DNA from: Haloarcula hispanica ATCC 33960
GTDB taxonomy: Archaea; Halobacteriota; Halobacteria; Halobacteriales; Haloarculaceae
Assembly (NCBI RefSeq): GCF_000223905.1
Contig: NC_015948.1
Span: 930,001 to 994,000 of the forward strand
Length of the DNA stretch: 64,000 nt
Direction of reading: 5' to 3'
Below, piece after piece: positions 34,626 through 43,076 of this stretch. The stretch's first letter is position 1; each line of letters starts with the position of its first letter. Position numbers and translations under genes: made by a program. The notes below the pieces were generated by a model. The model was not told the origin of the DNA. It did no database searches and saw only the letters and a program-made list of their open reading frames with translations.

Positions 34626-34725
34626 AGCGGTTCCTGGGACTTTCTCGCAGGTCAACTCAGGACGTATCCCTCCGAGCCGTTCCACCGGCGTCACTGTTAA
34701 CACGTTCGGGCGTGGATACTTGTGT

Positions 34726-35100
34726 ATGAGCAGCACAGCGGACGACGGCGATCCGAACCTCGGAGGCGAGGACGTAGCCGTCACCGAGCAGGCAGCGGGC
34801 GAGGCACTGGACCTCCTCGAAAGCGAGGGGATGGACGTCGACGAATCCGGACTCCGCCTGTATGTCCAGCAAGGCGGCTGTGCTGGACTTTCCTACGGAA
34901 TGCGGTTCGAGCATGCACCCGAAGAAGACGACGAGGTGTTCGAGCGCAACGGGCTCCGCGTGTTCGTCGACGACGCTAGCATCGACTACATCGAGGGGTC
35001 GGTACTGGACTACGAGGGCGGCCTGCAGGGGGCCGGGTTCCACGTCCAGAACCCGAACGTGGTCAGCGAATGCGGTTGTGGCGAGTCCTTCCGGACGTAG
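34726..35100 (+). CDS. A-type iron-sulfur carrier (IscA/ErpA-like)
   Basis: A 124-residue HesB/IscA-family protein with the conserved cysteines LYVQQGGCAGLSYGMRF and ECGCGESF that hold or hand over a 4Fe-4S cluster. The first 20 residues are an acidic halophilic extension. The ATG at 34726 is chosen because the alternative TTG at 34720 is unlikely. Its stop directly abuts the stop of the convergent dodecin gene (35100/35101), leaving no intergenic sequence. Confidence 0.88.
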   Translation: MSSTADDGDPNLGGEDVAVTEQAAGEALDLLESEGMDVDESGLRLYVQQGGCAGLSYGMRFEHAPEEDDEVFERNGLRVFVDDASIDYIEGSVLDYEGGLQGAGFHVQNPNVVSECGCGESFRT

Positions 35101-35301
35101 CTACTCTTCGAGTTCGAACGCCACGACGACTTCGGCCTGGTACTCGCGGCCCTCGACGCCGGCGATCTCGACGCCGAGTTCCTCCACCTCGACCCACTTG
35201 AGATTGTCAAGTGTCGCCTCCGCGCGTTCGATGGCGTCGTCAGCGGCTTTGTCGAAGCTTTCCGAACTGGTCCCGATCAGCGTGATTTTCTTGAAAACCA
35301 T
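35101..35301 (-). CDS. Dodecin (flavin-binding)
   Basis: A 66-residue dodecin: [66 protein letters not shown]. (Shown in parts: [37 protein letters not shown].) Haloarchaeal dodecins form hollow 12-mers that store riboflavin or lumichrome between paired Trp residues; the Trp in LKWVEV is present. The gene is complete and starts with the usual MVFKK. Confidence 0.92.
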   Translation of the reverse strand: MVFKKITLIGTSSESFDKAADDAIERAEATLDNLKWVEVEELGVEIAGVEGREYQAEVVVAFELEE

Positions 35302-35348
35302 ATGCGTGAGATTGATTCACACGTCCATGTCATAAAAGTACGGACAGG

Positions 35349-36008
35349 TCACTGAGACTGCCGGTCGAGCAACGTCTCGACGTGACCGACCACGCCGGTG
35401 AGGTGTGCGGTCCCCCAGATTGCCACGATGATGGCACCGATAGCGTCGAACACGAGGTCGAGCATCGTGTCGCTGAGACCGAACTGTGTCAGAATCGTGT
35501 CGTTCCCGGTCGCCGACGCGGCGAGCGTAATTGAGAACTCGATGACCTCCCAGAGCACGCCGAAGGCCATCACGAACAGGAGGAGGAACACGAACATGAA
35601 CCGCGAGGGAATCGATATCTCGTCGGTGTGCTCGTCGAGCGCACGGACCGTCGTGTATCCGACCGCGGCGACGACCGACGACGAGAGGGCGTGGGTGAAG
35701 TGGTCCCACCACCAGATGGTGACGTAGAAGTTCTCTTCGGACCCAGGCAACCCGACAGTTCCGAGTGCGTGAAAGAACGCCGCCGACGTAATCCACAGCG
35801 TCAGCGCGGGGTCGAGCGTGATGCCGTAGTCCCGTTCCAGCAGCGCCGGGAGTTGTGTGACGAGGATTGCGACGCCCGAATTGACGATGATGCCGACGTT
35901 GCCCCGCTCGATACCGACCGCCAGGAGCCCGATGAGTGCGAGTGACAGGGCTCGCGAGAGCAGTTGTTGTGTCGCCGGACTGATTCGGAGGCGGTCACGG
36001 ACCTTCAT
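35349..36008 (-). CDS. Integral membrane protein, DUF2238/YjdF-like
   Basis: A 219-residue membrane protein with about six helices. Characteristic segments are WWWDHFTHALSSSVVAAVGY, FMFVFLLLFVMAFGVLWEVIEF and FGLSDTMLDLVFDAIGAIIVAIWG; the conserved H, E and D residues in hydrophobic surroundings resemble the DUF2238 family. The start MKVRDRLRISP (36008) overlaps the stop of the preceding membrane protein gene (ATGA, 36005-36008), so they form an operon. The longer reading from 36122 belongs to a shadow frame. Function unknown. Confidence 0.65.
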   Translation of the reverse strand: MKVRDRLRISPATQQLLSRALSLALIGLLAVGIERGNVGIIVNSGVAILVTQLPALLERDYGITLDPALTLWITSAAFFHALGTVGLPGSEENFYVTIWWWDHFTHALSSSVVAAVGYTTVRALDEHTDEISIPSRFMFVFLLLFVMAFGVLWEVIEFSITLAASATGNDTILTQFGLSDTMLDLVFDAIGAIIVAIWGTAHLTGVVGHVETLLDRQSQ

Positions 36009-36625
36009 ACGTCCGGCTGGACCTCCTCGGGGACGCGACTGGTCCCGGCCTGCTGTCGGACGTAGTACGCGAAAACCACGCCAGCGCCGATACCGGCGAT
36101 GGTCGACGCGACGAACTCCCACATCACCGCTTCCTCGATGACGTGTTCTGACACCGTCGGATCGAGGATGAAGGTGGTCCCGAAGAACTGGTCGGCCACC
36201 CAGCGGACGACCGCCCAGACGCCGGCGGTGGCCATCGTGGTGATGGCGACGAAGACGACGGCGAACCGGGGCGTCATCCGGACGGGGGTAAAGAGCTGGA
36301 GTTCGACGGCGAGGATGAGCGCGATGGCGGCGACCGAGAGGTAGGTCGCGAGATTACCGGTCAGCGAGAGCGTCGCAAACAGACGGCCAACGACGGGCGA
36401 CGCCGCCAACAGGAGGATTTCCCAGGGGAGCATGGCGTCCCGGTTACGCAATAGAACCGGCGGAAACAGCGCCAGTGCCGCGACGGCAGCCGCGAACCCG
36501 GCCCACAGCACGTCGGCCTGAACAGCACTCGTCACAGAAACGGCGGCGAGCATGGCGACGATGCACCACGCCGCGAGGGCGTTGACGCGCCTGTCCCGGA
36601 GCAACCGCGCTACGTCTCGGCTCAT
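36005..36625 (-). CDS. Integral membrane protein of unknown function
   Basis: A 206-residue protein with about six hydrophobic helices (ALAAWCIVAMLAAVSVTSAV; FAAAVAALALFPPVLL; YLSVAAIALILAVELQLF; FAVVFVAITTMATAGVWAVVRW; FVASTIAGIGAGVVFAYYV) and Arg-rich cytoplasmic termini. The segment DPTVSEHVIEEAVMWEFVAST resembles the conserved acidic motif of the downstream partner gene (35349), with which it is translationally coupled by a 4-bp overlap, so they may form a complex. Confidence 0.6.
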   Translation of the reverse strand: MSRDVARLLRDRRVNALAAWCIVAMLAAVSVTSAVQADVLWAGFAAAVAALALFPPVLLRNRDAMLPWEILLLAASPVVGRLFATLSLTGNLATYLSVAAIALILAVELQLFTPVRMTPRFAVVFVAITTMATAGVWAVVRWVADQFFGTTFILDPTVSEHVIEEAVMWEFVASTIAGIGAGVVFAYYVRQQAGTSRVPEEVQPDV

Positions 36626-36685
36626 AGTGTCAGGTGAGCCGCGACTCGAAAAACCCTATCGACCGATGCCGGCGGCGTGGGCTGT

Positions 36686-37600
36686 TCAGATAGCCCCATA
36701 CGCCATGGCATACGCGAGCGCAGCGATGGTCACCGCCGCCAGCCCCGTCACGACGGTCTCCAGCCAGTCGACGCCGTCACTGAACGGCCGGGTCGGCGCT
36801 CCGACGACGCCCAGTGCGAGGACGCTGAACACGAAGTGCGCCGACCGTTCGAGCGTCGGTGCGGGCAAGAACAGGACGGCCGCCCCGTAGCCGATTCCCA
36901 GCGCTGCCCGGGGGCGGACGAGTTCGGTCAGCGTGTATCCACGGAGGTGGACGTAGGTCCACACGGCGAGCCAGACCGTCGCCAGTTCGATAGCGAACGC
37001 CGCCAGGAGGTGCGTGGTCGGGTCGGGGTGGAGTATCACCCGCTCGGCGACGAGGGTCACGTCGAAGGGGTAGAAGAACGGGGGCGGGCCGCCAGTGAAG
37101 AGGTCACCGAACGGGTGGGTGAGCAGTCCAAGTAGGGCCAGCCCGGCCACCGTTCGGGGGCTGATATCGCGGGACTGTGCGACCGTGACGACACCGAGCA
37201 CGGCCAGGACGAACACGAGCATCACGAGTCCTGCGATGGGGCCGCTGAGTACGCCTGTGAGAACAGTCGCTGCGACGCCGATTGCCAGCGATGCAATTCG
37301 GGCGGGCCGTGATTCGGTCGCCCAGAGACCGGCCGCGACAGCGAGTGCCGCCCCCAGCAGGAGCGAGTGCGTCGGCCCGCGGTGGACGACGTTCGCGGTC
37401 TCCCAGAAGCCGTCCGCCGTCAGATTCTCGGCGGCTCCGACGAGCAGCCCGAAGGGGGCGTAGACGATGTCGACGTCGGGAACCGCGGCGAACAGGCCAG
37501 CGATGACGCCCAACTGGACCGCACGCTCGCGGGAGAGTCCAAGCCACCACGCGGCGAGGCCTCCGAGGGCGAACGCGAACAGCGCGTGCCCGACGAACAT
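36686..37600 (-). CDS. Membrane-bound metal-dependent hydrolase, YdjM/DUF457 family
   Basis: A 304-residue multi-helix protein. The N terminus MFVGHALFAFALGGLAAWWLGL, AGLFAAVPDVDIVYAPFGLL and VVHRGPTHSLLLGAALA have the conserved His/Asp pattern (H, DxD, HRGxTHS) of the DUF457 family, proposed membrane hydrolases with a metal site. A second His patch, GLLTHPFGDLFTGG, completes it. It stands in a minus-strand run of membrane protein genes. Substrate unknown. Confidence 0.75.
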   Translation of the reverse strand: MFVGHALFAFALGGLAAWWLGLSRERAVQLGVIAGLFAAVPDVDIVYAPFGLLVGAAENLTADGFWETANVVHRGPTHSLLLGAALAVAAGLWATESRPARIASLAIGVAATVLTGVLSGPIAGLVMLVFVLAVLGVVTVAQSRDISPRTVAGLALLGLLTHPFGDLFTGGPPPFFYPFDVTLVAERVILHPDPTTHLLAAFAIELATVWLAVWTYVHLRGYTLTELVRPRAALGIGYGAAVLFLPAPTLERSAHFVFSVLALGVVGAPTRPFSDGVDWLETVVTGLAAVTIAALAYAMAYGAI

Positions 37601-37666
37601 ACGCCGAGTACGACGGCAATACGCTTAAACTCCATGTGTGACGGGATAGCGCGGGCCTCGGCCCGC

Positions 37667-38200
37667 TCAGGCCTCGGAATCGACTTTCGTCCAGCGTTCT
37701 TCGATGGCCGCGTTAGCCCTGACGACAGTATCGCCGTCGACCCGGAACCGCGTCTTCCGGAGTTCGATGGCGGCCACCTCACCGGTGGTGTCGCCGGCTG
37801 TGATCGTGTCGCCGGGGTTGAAGTCGGGGTCGCGGAGGAGGTAGACGCCAGCGACGGCGTCCTTGATCATCTCCGAGAGCGCGTAGGAGACGCCGAGCGC
37901 GAGGAAGCCGGTCGCCGTGCCCAGCGACGCGGCGATGGCGGTCAGGCCGACGATAGAGAGGAAGGATAGCGCCACGCCGAACCACAGGAACACGAGCACG
38001 ATGACCCCGAGAAACTGTCGATAGACGGGTGACTCGCCGGGCAGCGACCGCTTCAGAACCGCCCGGACGACGACCATGATGGCTTTGATGCCCACTGCGG
38101 CGATTACGAGAAAGACGAACCCAGTTATGAGACGCGGGAGCGCGTCGACGACATTCGTGACTAGCTGTTCGAGCGCTCGATTGATGACACCGACTTGCAC
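37667..38200 (-). CDS. Small mechanosensitive-channel-like (MscS core) protein
   Basis: A 177-residue shortened MscS-type protein: two N-terminal helices (LPRLITGFVFLVIAAVGIKAIMVVV; QFLGVIVLVFLWFGVALSFLSIVGL), the pore helix region IAASLGTATGFLALGVSYALSEMIKDAVAGVYLL and the beta domain FNPGDTITAGDTTGEVAAIELRKTRFRVDGDTVVRANA. It lacks the large C-terminal vestibule of full MscS, so it may form a minimal channel or assist one. The start codon lies 24 bp after the stop of the gene at 38225, suggesting co-transcription. Confidence 0.72.
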   Translation of the reverse strand: MQVGVINRALEQLVTNVVDALPRLITGFVFLVIAAVGIKAIMVVVRAVLKRSLPGESPVYRQFLGVIVLVFLWFGVALSFLSIVGLTAIAASLGTATGFLALGVSYALSEMIKDAVAGVYLLRDPDFNPGDTITAGDTTGEVAAIELRKTRFRVDGDTVVRANAAIEERWTKVDSEA

Positions 38201-38224
38201 GCCGGATGGTGGACGGAGAGCCCC

Positions 38225-38557
38225 CTAAGTGTTGGCGTCAGCCGACATTGTTGTGTCGCCGGGGTGACGGACCACCTCGTAGTCACCGTCCTCGGTAATA
38301 CCGATGACGGCCCAGTCATAGGATACGTCTCGTCGAGTGAGACGGCGGCTGAGGTGCGTTGCCTCGCCCGTTCGTGTGACGAAACAGCGCAAATCGCCGC
38401 TCTCGGGTATCGGGTCCTGCGAGTCGAGCACTGAGATAGTGACGACGCGCCAGTCGCGTTCCGCTCGCAGTTCGGTGCCAGTGCGCGACACGGTGTATCC
38501 GAGGTCGTCGAATATCGACCGGGCCTGCTCGTCGAGTGATGTGGTAACGGCCCCCAT
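38225..38557 (-). CDS. Small haloarchaeal protein, possibly DUF7116
   Basis: A 110-residue protein: MGAVTTSLDEQARSIFDDLGYTVSRTGTELRAERDWRVVTI, then a C-terminal part with RLTRRDVSYDWAVIGITEDGDYEV. It looks like a small alpha/beta domain widespread in haloarchaea; I think it is the DUF7116 family but cannot confirm. The start at 38557 is the first Met of the conserved region; the frame upstream to 38782 overlaps the DUF5816 gene out of frame. It precedes the small MscS gene. Confidence 0.6.
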   Translation of the reverse strand: MGAVTTSLDEQARSIFDDLGYTVSRTGTELRAERDWRVVTISVLDSQDPIPESGDLRCFVTRTGEATHLSRRLTRRDVSYDWAVIGITEDGDYEVVRHPGDTTMSADANT

Positions 38558-38681
38558 CTGAGAGTCAGTACCACCGGCTATCTGATAAACGTTCCCACTA
38601 GCTATGTGGCTGACAGTTCGGCCGGCGACACAGCCGTCGAAAAACGCGGAACAGCACGGGTCTGTCACCCGGACCCGACTG

Positions 38682-38921
38682 TTACTCGTGGGCCGCGTCC
38701 CACTCCTCAGCCTTGCGGAGGTTCGAGCAGTCGTTACAGCGGATGCGGCCCATCGAGTCCATCGCGTTGTTGAACGTCTCACAGTTGCTACAGAAGTAGC
38801 CCCAGCGCCGCTCGCGGTCGGCGTCGCGGTAGACGACGTGAAACGCGCCTTTCGTGCCGATGTCGCCGTCGCTCCTGTCGACGTACAGCGTCTCGCCGTC
38901 GGGACCTTCGAGTGCGTCCAT
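38682..38921 (-). CDS. DUF5816-like small zinc-ribbon protein
   Basis: A 79-residue protein with two CxxC knuckles (WGYFCSNCETF and IRCNDCSNLRKAEEWDAAHE) that should bind one zinc ion, preceded by a beta-rich region (GETLYVDRSDGDIGTKGAFHVVYRDADRERR). This agrees with the DUF5816 family seen only in haloarchaea, as far as I know. A TATA-like ttta on the minus strand near 38945-38950 fits a near-leaderless start at 38921. It is divergent from the 5'-nucleotidase gene. Confidence 0.68.
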   Translation of the reverse strand: MDALEGPDGETLYVDRSDGDIGTKGAFHVVYRDADRERRWGYFCSNCETFNNAMDSMGRIRCNDCSNLRKAEEWDAAHE

Positions 38922-38993
38922 ACGTACGCATGACGGGCCAGCGGCTAAATCACTGCGGAAACCATTAATGACTGGTTCCCCTGAACTGTGGGT

Positions 38994-40352
38994 GTGAGTC
39001 CCCGGATCATCCAGTACTCCGACGTGGAGAAAGCGTACGATACACCCGAGCGAATCGGGCGATTTGCGGGGACAGTGGCCGCCGCTGACGGCCCGGATGC
39101 GCTGGTGGTCGGCACTGGGGACAACACCGGTCCGGGGGTGCTATCGCTGGTCACCGATGGCGAGCAGTCGCTGGACCTCTTTACTGCGCTGACACCCGCG
39201 TTCGAGACGCTTGGCAACCACGACTTCGACCACGGGCTCGACGCGACGCGGGACATCATCGCCAGGTCGCCCCAGACGTGGCTGACTGCGAACGTCGAAC
39301 AGGACGGCGAGCGGTTCGCCCGACGACTGACCCGGCCGTGGGCGAGCCGGACCGTCGACGGGAAACAGCTCGGCTTCGTCGGCGTGACCGACCCCGACAC
39401 GGCCGCAGCTAATCCACAGGCGACGACGCTGACGTTCACGGACCCGCTCGAAGCCGTCGCCGAGGCGGCCACCGCGCTTCGAGCGGACGGGGCCGACGTT
39501 ATTGTCGTGCTCTCACACCTAGGCCGGACCGACGAGGAACTGGCCCGCACCTGCGACGTGGACGTCATCCTCGGCGGGCACGTCCACGAGCGCCGCATCG
39601 ACCGCGTCGCCGGCACGCTGCTCACCAGACCGGGAGCCAACGGCAAGACCGTCGTCGAGGTCGACCTCGGTGGGCCGGAACCGACTGCGCAGTTCCGCGA
39701 GACTGCCGACGGTCCCGTCGACGACCGCGTCGCGGAGGCTATCGAGGACAGACTCTCTGCGGCAGGACTCGACGAGGTCGTCGGGCACGTCGAGGAACCG
39801 CTGGACCGGAGCAGGGCGACGACCTACGGCGGCGAGTGCCGCCTCGGCAACCTCGTCGCGGACGCGTACCGATGGGCGACGGGCGCGGACGTTGGCCTCC
39901 AGAACAGCGGCGGCCTCCGGAACGACACGGTCCCGCTGGACGGGGCGCTGACGGTCGGCGATATGGTCTCGGTCGTCCCCTTCGAGGAACCCCTGACAGT
40001 CGCTGAACTGACGGGTTCGGAACTCCGGACGCTGTGTCGACAGGGCAGCGGGAGACAGGTCGAGTTCGGAGAACCGGACTGGTGGCACGCCCACCTCAGC
40101 GGCGTCGAACTGATCTGGAACGACGACACGCAGACTATCGAGCGACTGCGGGTGGACGGGCGACCGGTCCGCGAGGCCGAGACGTACACGCTCGCGACGA
40201 GCAACTACCTCTACTACACTGAGCGGGAGTTCCCGGTCCTGACCGAGTCCCACCGTGTCAGCGTCGCCGACGTGCAGTACGAGGCGCTGGCCGATTACGT
40301 CCGCCAGACGGATATCGCCCCGACCGTCGACGGGCGACTCACTCGTCGCTAG
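38994..40352 (+). CDS. 5'-nucleotidase/metallophosphatase (UshA-like)
   Basis: A 452-residue bifunctional phosphatase. The N-terminal metallophosphoesterase has VVGTGDNTGPG, LGNHDFDHG, VLSHLGRTDEE and GGHVHERR metal-ligand motifs; the C-terminal nucleotidase domain has YGGECRLGNLVADAYRW, QNSGGLRNDT and YTLATSNYLYY. There is no signal peptide, so, unlike periplasmic UshA, it probably acts in the cytoplasm on nucleotides. A TATA-like attaat at 38964-38969 predicts a transcript beginning at about 38993, favouring the GTG at 38994 (MSPRIIQYSDVE) over the GTG at 38988. Confidence 0.82.
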   Translation: MSPRIIQYSDVEKAYDTPERIGRFAGTVAAADGPDALVVGTGDNTGPGVLSLVTDGEQSLDLFTALTPAFETLGNHDFDHGLDATRDIIARSPQTWLTANVEQDGERFARRLTRPWASRTVDGKQLGFVGVTDPDTAAANPQATTLTFTDPLEAVAEAATALRADGADVIVVLSHLGRTDEELARTCDVDVILGGHVHERRIDRVAGTLLTRPGANGKTVVEVDLGGPEPTAQFRETADGPVDDRVAEAIEDRLSAAGLDEVVGHVEEPLDRSRATTYGGECRLGNLVADAYRWATGADVGLQNSGGLRNDTVPLDGALTVGDMVSVVPFEEPLTVAELTGSELRTLCRQGSGRQVEFGEPDWWHAHLSGVELIWNDDTQTIERLRVDGRPVREAETYTLATSNYLYYTEREFPVLTESHRVSVADVQYEALADYVRQTDIAPTVDGRLTRR

Positions 40353-40384
40353 CGATTTAAACCTCGGCACGGTACATCTCGCCG

Positions 40385-40831
40385 ATGCCACAGGTCGTCG
40401 TCCCAGTCAGATACCCGCTCTCGGAGAACTCCCGAGCCACGCTTGCGGAGGCCATTCAGATCGCCGACGAGGAGGACGCGGACCTCACCGTCTTACACGT
40501 TAATCTCTACCAGAACAGCCACCGGGTCGACCGGACGGAACTCAAACGTGCCGTCGAGCAGTCGTTCGGCCACGTCCCGCGGACGCGGTACGTCGTCCGG
40601 TCGGGGATGCTCGTCGAAGAGACGATTCTCGATGAGGTCGCCGCACAGGACGCCGACATTGTCGTCATCGGGAGCAAACAGGCGAGTCGCTGGCGACAGA
40701 TGATCCGTCGGTTGGTTGACGACCCCGATGTCGAACAGTTCCTTCGCGAGGAACTCGACTGCGAAATCGTCACCGTCGAGCCGGATACCCCGTCTAGCCG
40801 TCACTCGTCGGCGAGGTCGTCGGGGTCCTGA
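40385..40831 (+). CDS. Universal stress protein (UspA fold)
   Basis: A 148-residue single-domain USP: MPQVVVPVRYPLSENSRATLAEAIQIADEEDADLTVLHVNLYQ and IVVIGSKQASRWRQMIRRLVDDPDVEQFLREELDCEIVTVE. The ATP-binding glycine loop of the ATP-binding USP subgroup (G-2x-G-9x-G-S) is replaced by GSKQASRWRQM, so it may not bind ATP. A tttaaa box (40357-40362) gives a leaderless start at 40385. Its last 31 bases overlap the 3' end of the convergent MscS gene. Confidence 0.8.
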   Translation: MPQVVVPVRYPLSENSRATLAEAIQIADEEDADLTVLHVNLYQNSHRVDRTELKRAVEQSFGHVPRTRYVVRSGMLVEETILDEVAAQDADIVVIGSKQASRWRQMIRRLVDDPDVEQFLREELDCEIVTVEPDTPSSRHSSARSSGS

Positions 40832-41850
40832 CGCGGCGGGACGGGAGAGTCACCAGTGGCCGTGTGGCTCCGGCCACCGTTGTTCAGTCCGCTCAGTCCG
40901 TCGTTGAGTGAGACGTTCATCTCCCCGCTGGTGTCGTCGAAGTACAGGTGCGAGTGCGGGTAGGCGATTTCGACGCTTGCGTCTTCGAGCCGTCGCCAGA
41001 CGTTCGTTTGGACTTTCGAGCGGGCAGCGAGCAGTTTGTACGGTTCAGTCACCCAGTACCGGAGCGTCAGCAACACGCCGTGGTCGGCGAAGTTGTTGAT
41101 GTACACAGTCGGCGAGGCGGGGTATCGAGCCGCGCCGACGCGGATGTCCGGCCCGCCGGAGATAACGTTGTCAACTTCCCGAGCCGCCGCTTCGATGAGG
41201 GTCCGCGCGGCGGCGATGTCACTCTCGTACGTGACCAGGACGTCGAGTGACAGCCGTGTCCGTGAGTCCTCCGCCGAGTAATTGATAACGTCCCGCTGGC
41301 GGATCTCCCCGTTGGGGATGACGAGAAACGTATTGTCGAGCGTGAACATCTTCGTGTGTCTGAGCGTGATGTCCTCGACGAAGCCTCGCTGGCCAGTGTC
41401 GGCGAGTTCGATCATATCACCGATCTCGTAGGGCTGGTCGGCCAGCAGGAACATGCCGGAGATGTAACTGCCGAGGATCGGGGCGAGCACGACACCAACC
41501 ACGGCCGAGAAGATAGCGACGGACAGACCGATATCCGTTAGCCGTAAGCCGTAGATGTTCAGAATGGTCAACAACGCGAAGATATACACACTGGCACGGA
41601 TGCCGCGCAGTGCCGTTCGGGTGAGACTTGGCCGCCGGAACTGCTGGGCGACACGTCGCCCGAGTAGGCGGACGAGAAGCCTTGAAACGACGATTGCCAG
41701 CCCGACGACGATCAGGGACTCCCCGATGTTCACCACCCACATCGGAATATCGAAGGGCAACAGCCCACCGATGTCGGTAGCCACTTCGGTCGCGGTTTCG
41801 GTCGGTGTCGGAGTGGGTGTCTGCAAGGGCCAGACAGGGCCAAAACGCAT
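40801..41850 (-). CDS. mscS: MscS-family mechanosensitive channel
   Basis: A 349-residue channel with helices at about residues 35-60 (MWVVNIGESLIVVGLAIVVSRLLVRLL), 85-105 and 110-145. The pore-lining segment is LSVAIFSAVVGVVLAPILGSYISGMFLLADQPYEIGDMI, and the beta domain is GFVEDITLRHTKMFTLDNTFLVIPNGEI, matching MscS. It relieves osmotic downshock by opening under membrane tension. The N terminus TPTPTPTETATEVATD is a Thr/Pro-rich extension. The C-terminal 30 residues are disordered and are shared antisense with the USP gene (31-bp overlap). Confidence 0.85.
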   Translation of the reverse strand: MRFGPVWPLQTPTPTPTETATEVATDIGGLLPFDIPMWVVNIGESLIVVGLAIVVSRLLVRLLGRRVAQQFRRPSLTRTALRGIRASVYIFALLTILNIYGLRLTDIGLSVAIFSAVVGVVLAPILGSYISGMFLLADQPYEIGDMIELADTGQRGFVEDITLRHTKMFTLDNTFLVIPNGEIRQRDVINYSAEDSRTRLSLDVLVTYESDIAAARTLIEAAAREVDNVISGGPDIRVGAARYPASPTVYINNFADHGVLLTLRYWVTEPYKLLAARSKVQTNVWRRLEDASVEIAYPHSHLYFDDTSGEMNVSLNDGLSGLNNGGRSHTATGDSPVPPRQDPDDLADE

Positions 41851-41903
41851 GCCATGGAATCGACACCGCCCCGAGAAAAGGGTTCCCCTCCCGAACTACG
41901 TAT

Positions 41904-41979
41904 ACTGTCAGCTGTAACTATTTCAAGACATCCGCTACCCCGAGGTGGCGAAATTCTTCACAGACGTACAGCCGACAGT
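41904..41979. repeat. Palindromic element, full-length copy (copy A)
   Basis: A 76-bp element with imperfect terminal inverted repeats (ACTGTCAGCTGTAA ... TACAGCCGACAGT) and an inner near-palindrome (ctaccccgaggtggcg) around its centre. It aligns with the copy at 43397 over the whole length, including ATTTCAAGA and GAAATTCTTCACAGAC. It lies between the divergent mscS and PAC2 genes. On the minus strand it is preceded by taac, as at 24040. Confidence 0.75.
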
Positions 41980-42008
41980 GTTACCCCGCGCGGCCCGTCT
42001 GAAAAAAC

Positions 42009-42743
42009 ATGTCTTCCGATGACATCTCGGTGGTCCTCTCGGACGACCGACCACCGGTCGATACGCTGGCAGTCGGCGTCTCGGAGTACGGTCTGGCCGG
42101 CCTCACAGCCGTCGATTATCTCGCCGACCAGCATTCGATGCGCGAAGTCGGCCATCTGCGGACGCCGGGACCGCCGTTCATCACCCCATTCGAGAACGGA
42201 ACGCCGAGACATCACACGCGGCTGTATGTCGACGAAGCAGCGTCGTTTGCCGTCTTAGTCGGTGAGCGGTTCGTGCCGCCGGCCCAGGCTGTGTCGCTCG
42301 CTGAGGCAATCGTGACGGCTGGGCAAAAACTGGACGCTTCGAACATGACGATGCTCACCGGTGTCCCCATCGCACACGGCCCGGACGACCACGCCCCATT
42401 CTACATCGCAACGCCGGCGTACCAGGAAACGTATCTCGACGACACCGCCATCAGACCGATGGGGAACGGGTTCCTCGACGGATTGAGTGCGGAGCTTGTC
42501 ACCCGAGGTATCGATGAGTCGTTTCCGACAGGCGTGTTCACGACGCCGACGCATCCGCAAGCGCCCGACGCCGCGGCCGCGATCAGACTGCTCACCGCGC
42601 TGAAAGAGACCCATGCAATCCAGATCGACACCGGTCCGCTGGAGGCCTTCGCCGCAAACATCGAGGCCCACTACCAGGCGCTCGCAGAACGGCTGGACGC
42701 TGCCGATACCGACCTACTGCCGGATGACCGAATGTATATGTAA
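42009..42743 (+). CDS. PAC2-family (proteasome assembly chaperone-like) protein
   Basis: A 244-residue alpha/beta protein of the PAC2 family: ISVVLSDDRPPVDTLAVGVSEYGLAGLTAVDYLADQHSMREVGHL, then AQAVSLAEAIVTAGQKLDASNMTMLTGVPIAHG and GMSAE-like GNGFLDGLSAELVTRGI with FTTPTHPQAPDAAAAIRLLTALKETHAIQIDTGPLEAFA. In archaea these proteins are related to eukaryotic proteasome-assembly chaperones, but their role here is not demonstrated. Starts 30 bp after the palindromic repeat at 41904-41979. Confidence 0.78.
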   Translation: MSSDDISVVLSDDRPPVDTLAVGVSEYGLAGLTAVDYLADQHSMREVGHLRTPGPPFITPFENGTPRHHTRLYVDEAASFAVLVGERFVPPAQAVSLAEAIVTAGQKLDASNMTMLTGVPIAHGPDDHAPFYIATPAYQETYLDDTAIRPMGNGFLDGLSAELVTRGIDESFPTGVFTTPTHPQAPDAAAAIRLLTALKETHAIQIDTGPLEAFAANIEAHYQALAERLDAADTDLLPDDRMYM

Positions 42744-42868
42744 TTGCTAAAATTTGGAACGTTCGTCCATATTCCTATGGATTAAAACTATATCAATTCC
42801 ACATTGTGCGTGAACAATAAAACATTTCGCCGACACCTTTTTCAGCGTACAGCGCGTTCCTTTCCTTG

Positions 42869-43063
42869 ATGACCTCCACCGAAATCTATACCACTAGCGC
42901 GGTCGACTCAGACCCACCGCCACAGACGCGGTCCAAGACATCGCTGTTTTGCCCCAACTGCGGCCACGAGAGCGCAGTAACGGGCGACTGGACAGCCGAA
43001 GCAACGGAACACAGTCTACAGCTCCGGTGTCCGGACTGTGACACCGTCGTCCAACAGCGGTAG
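42869..43063 (+). CDS. Small two-knuckle zinc-finger protein
   Basis: A 64-residue protein with CPNCG and CPDCD knuckles (LFCPNCGHESAVTGDWTAEATEHSLQLRCPDCDTVVQQR) that should hold one zinc ion. Such small CPxCG proteins are abundant in haloarchaea and often affect motility, biofilm or stress, but this one is not identified. The ATG at 42869 is preferred over an immediately preceding TTG at 42866. The 125-bp gap before it is AT-rich with no other feature seen. Confidence 0.7.
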   Translation: MTSTEIYTTSAVDSDPPPQTRSKTSLFCPNCGHESAVTGDWTAEATEHSLQLRCPDCDTVVQQR

Positions 43064-43076
43064 GACCACTACGTAA

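Noticed and set aside
33087-34784. 565-codon minus-strand ORF opposite hisD
   Set aside because: It mirrors the GC3 bias of hisD, has Val/Gly/Asp/Arg-rich composition and no motif; hisD is complete on the plus strand.
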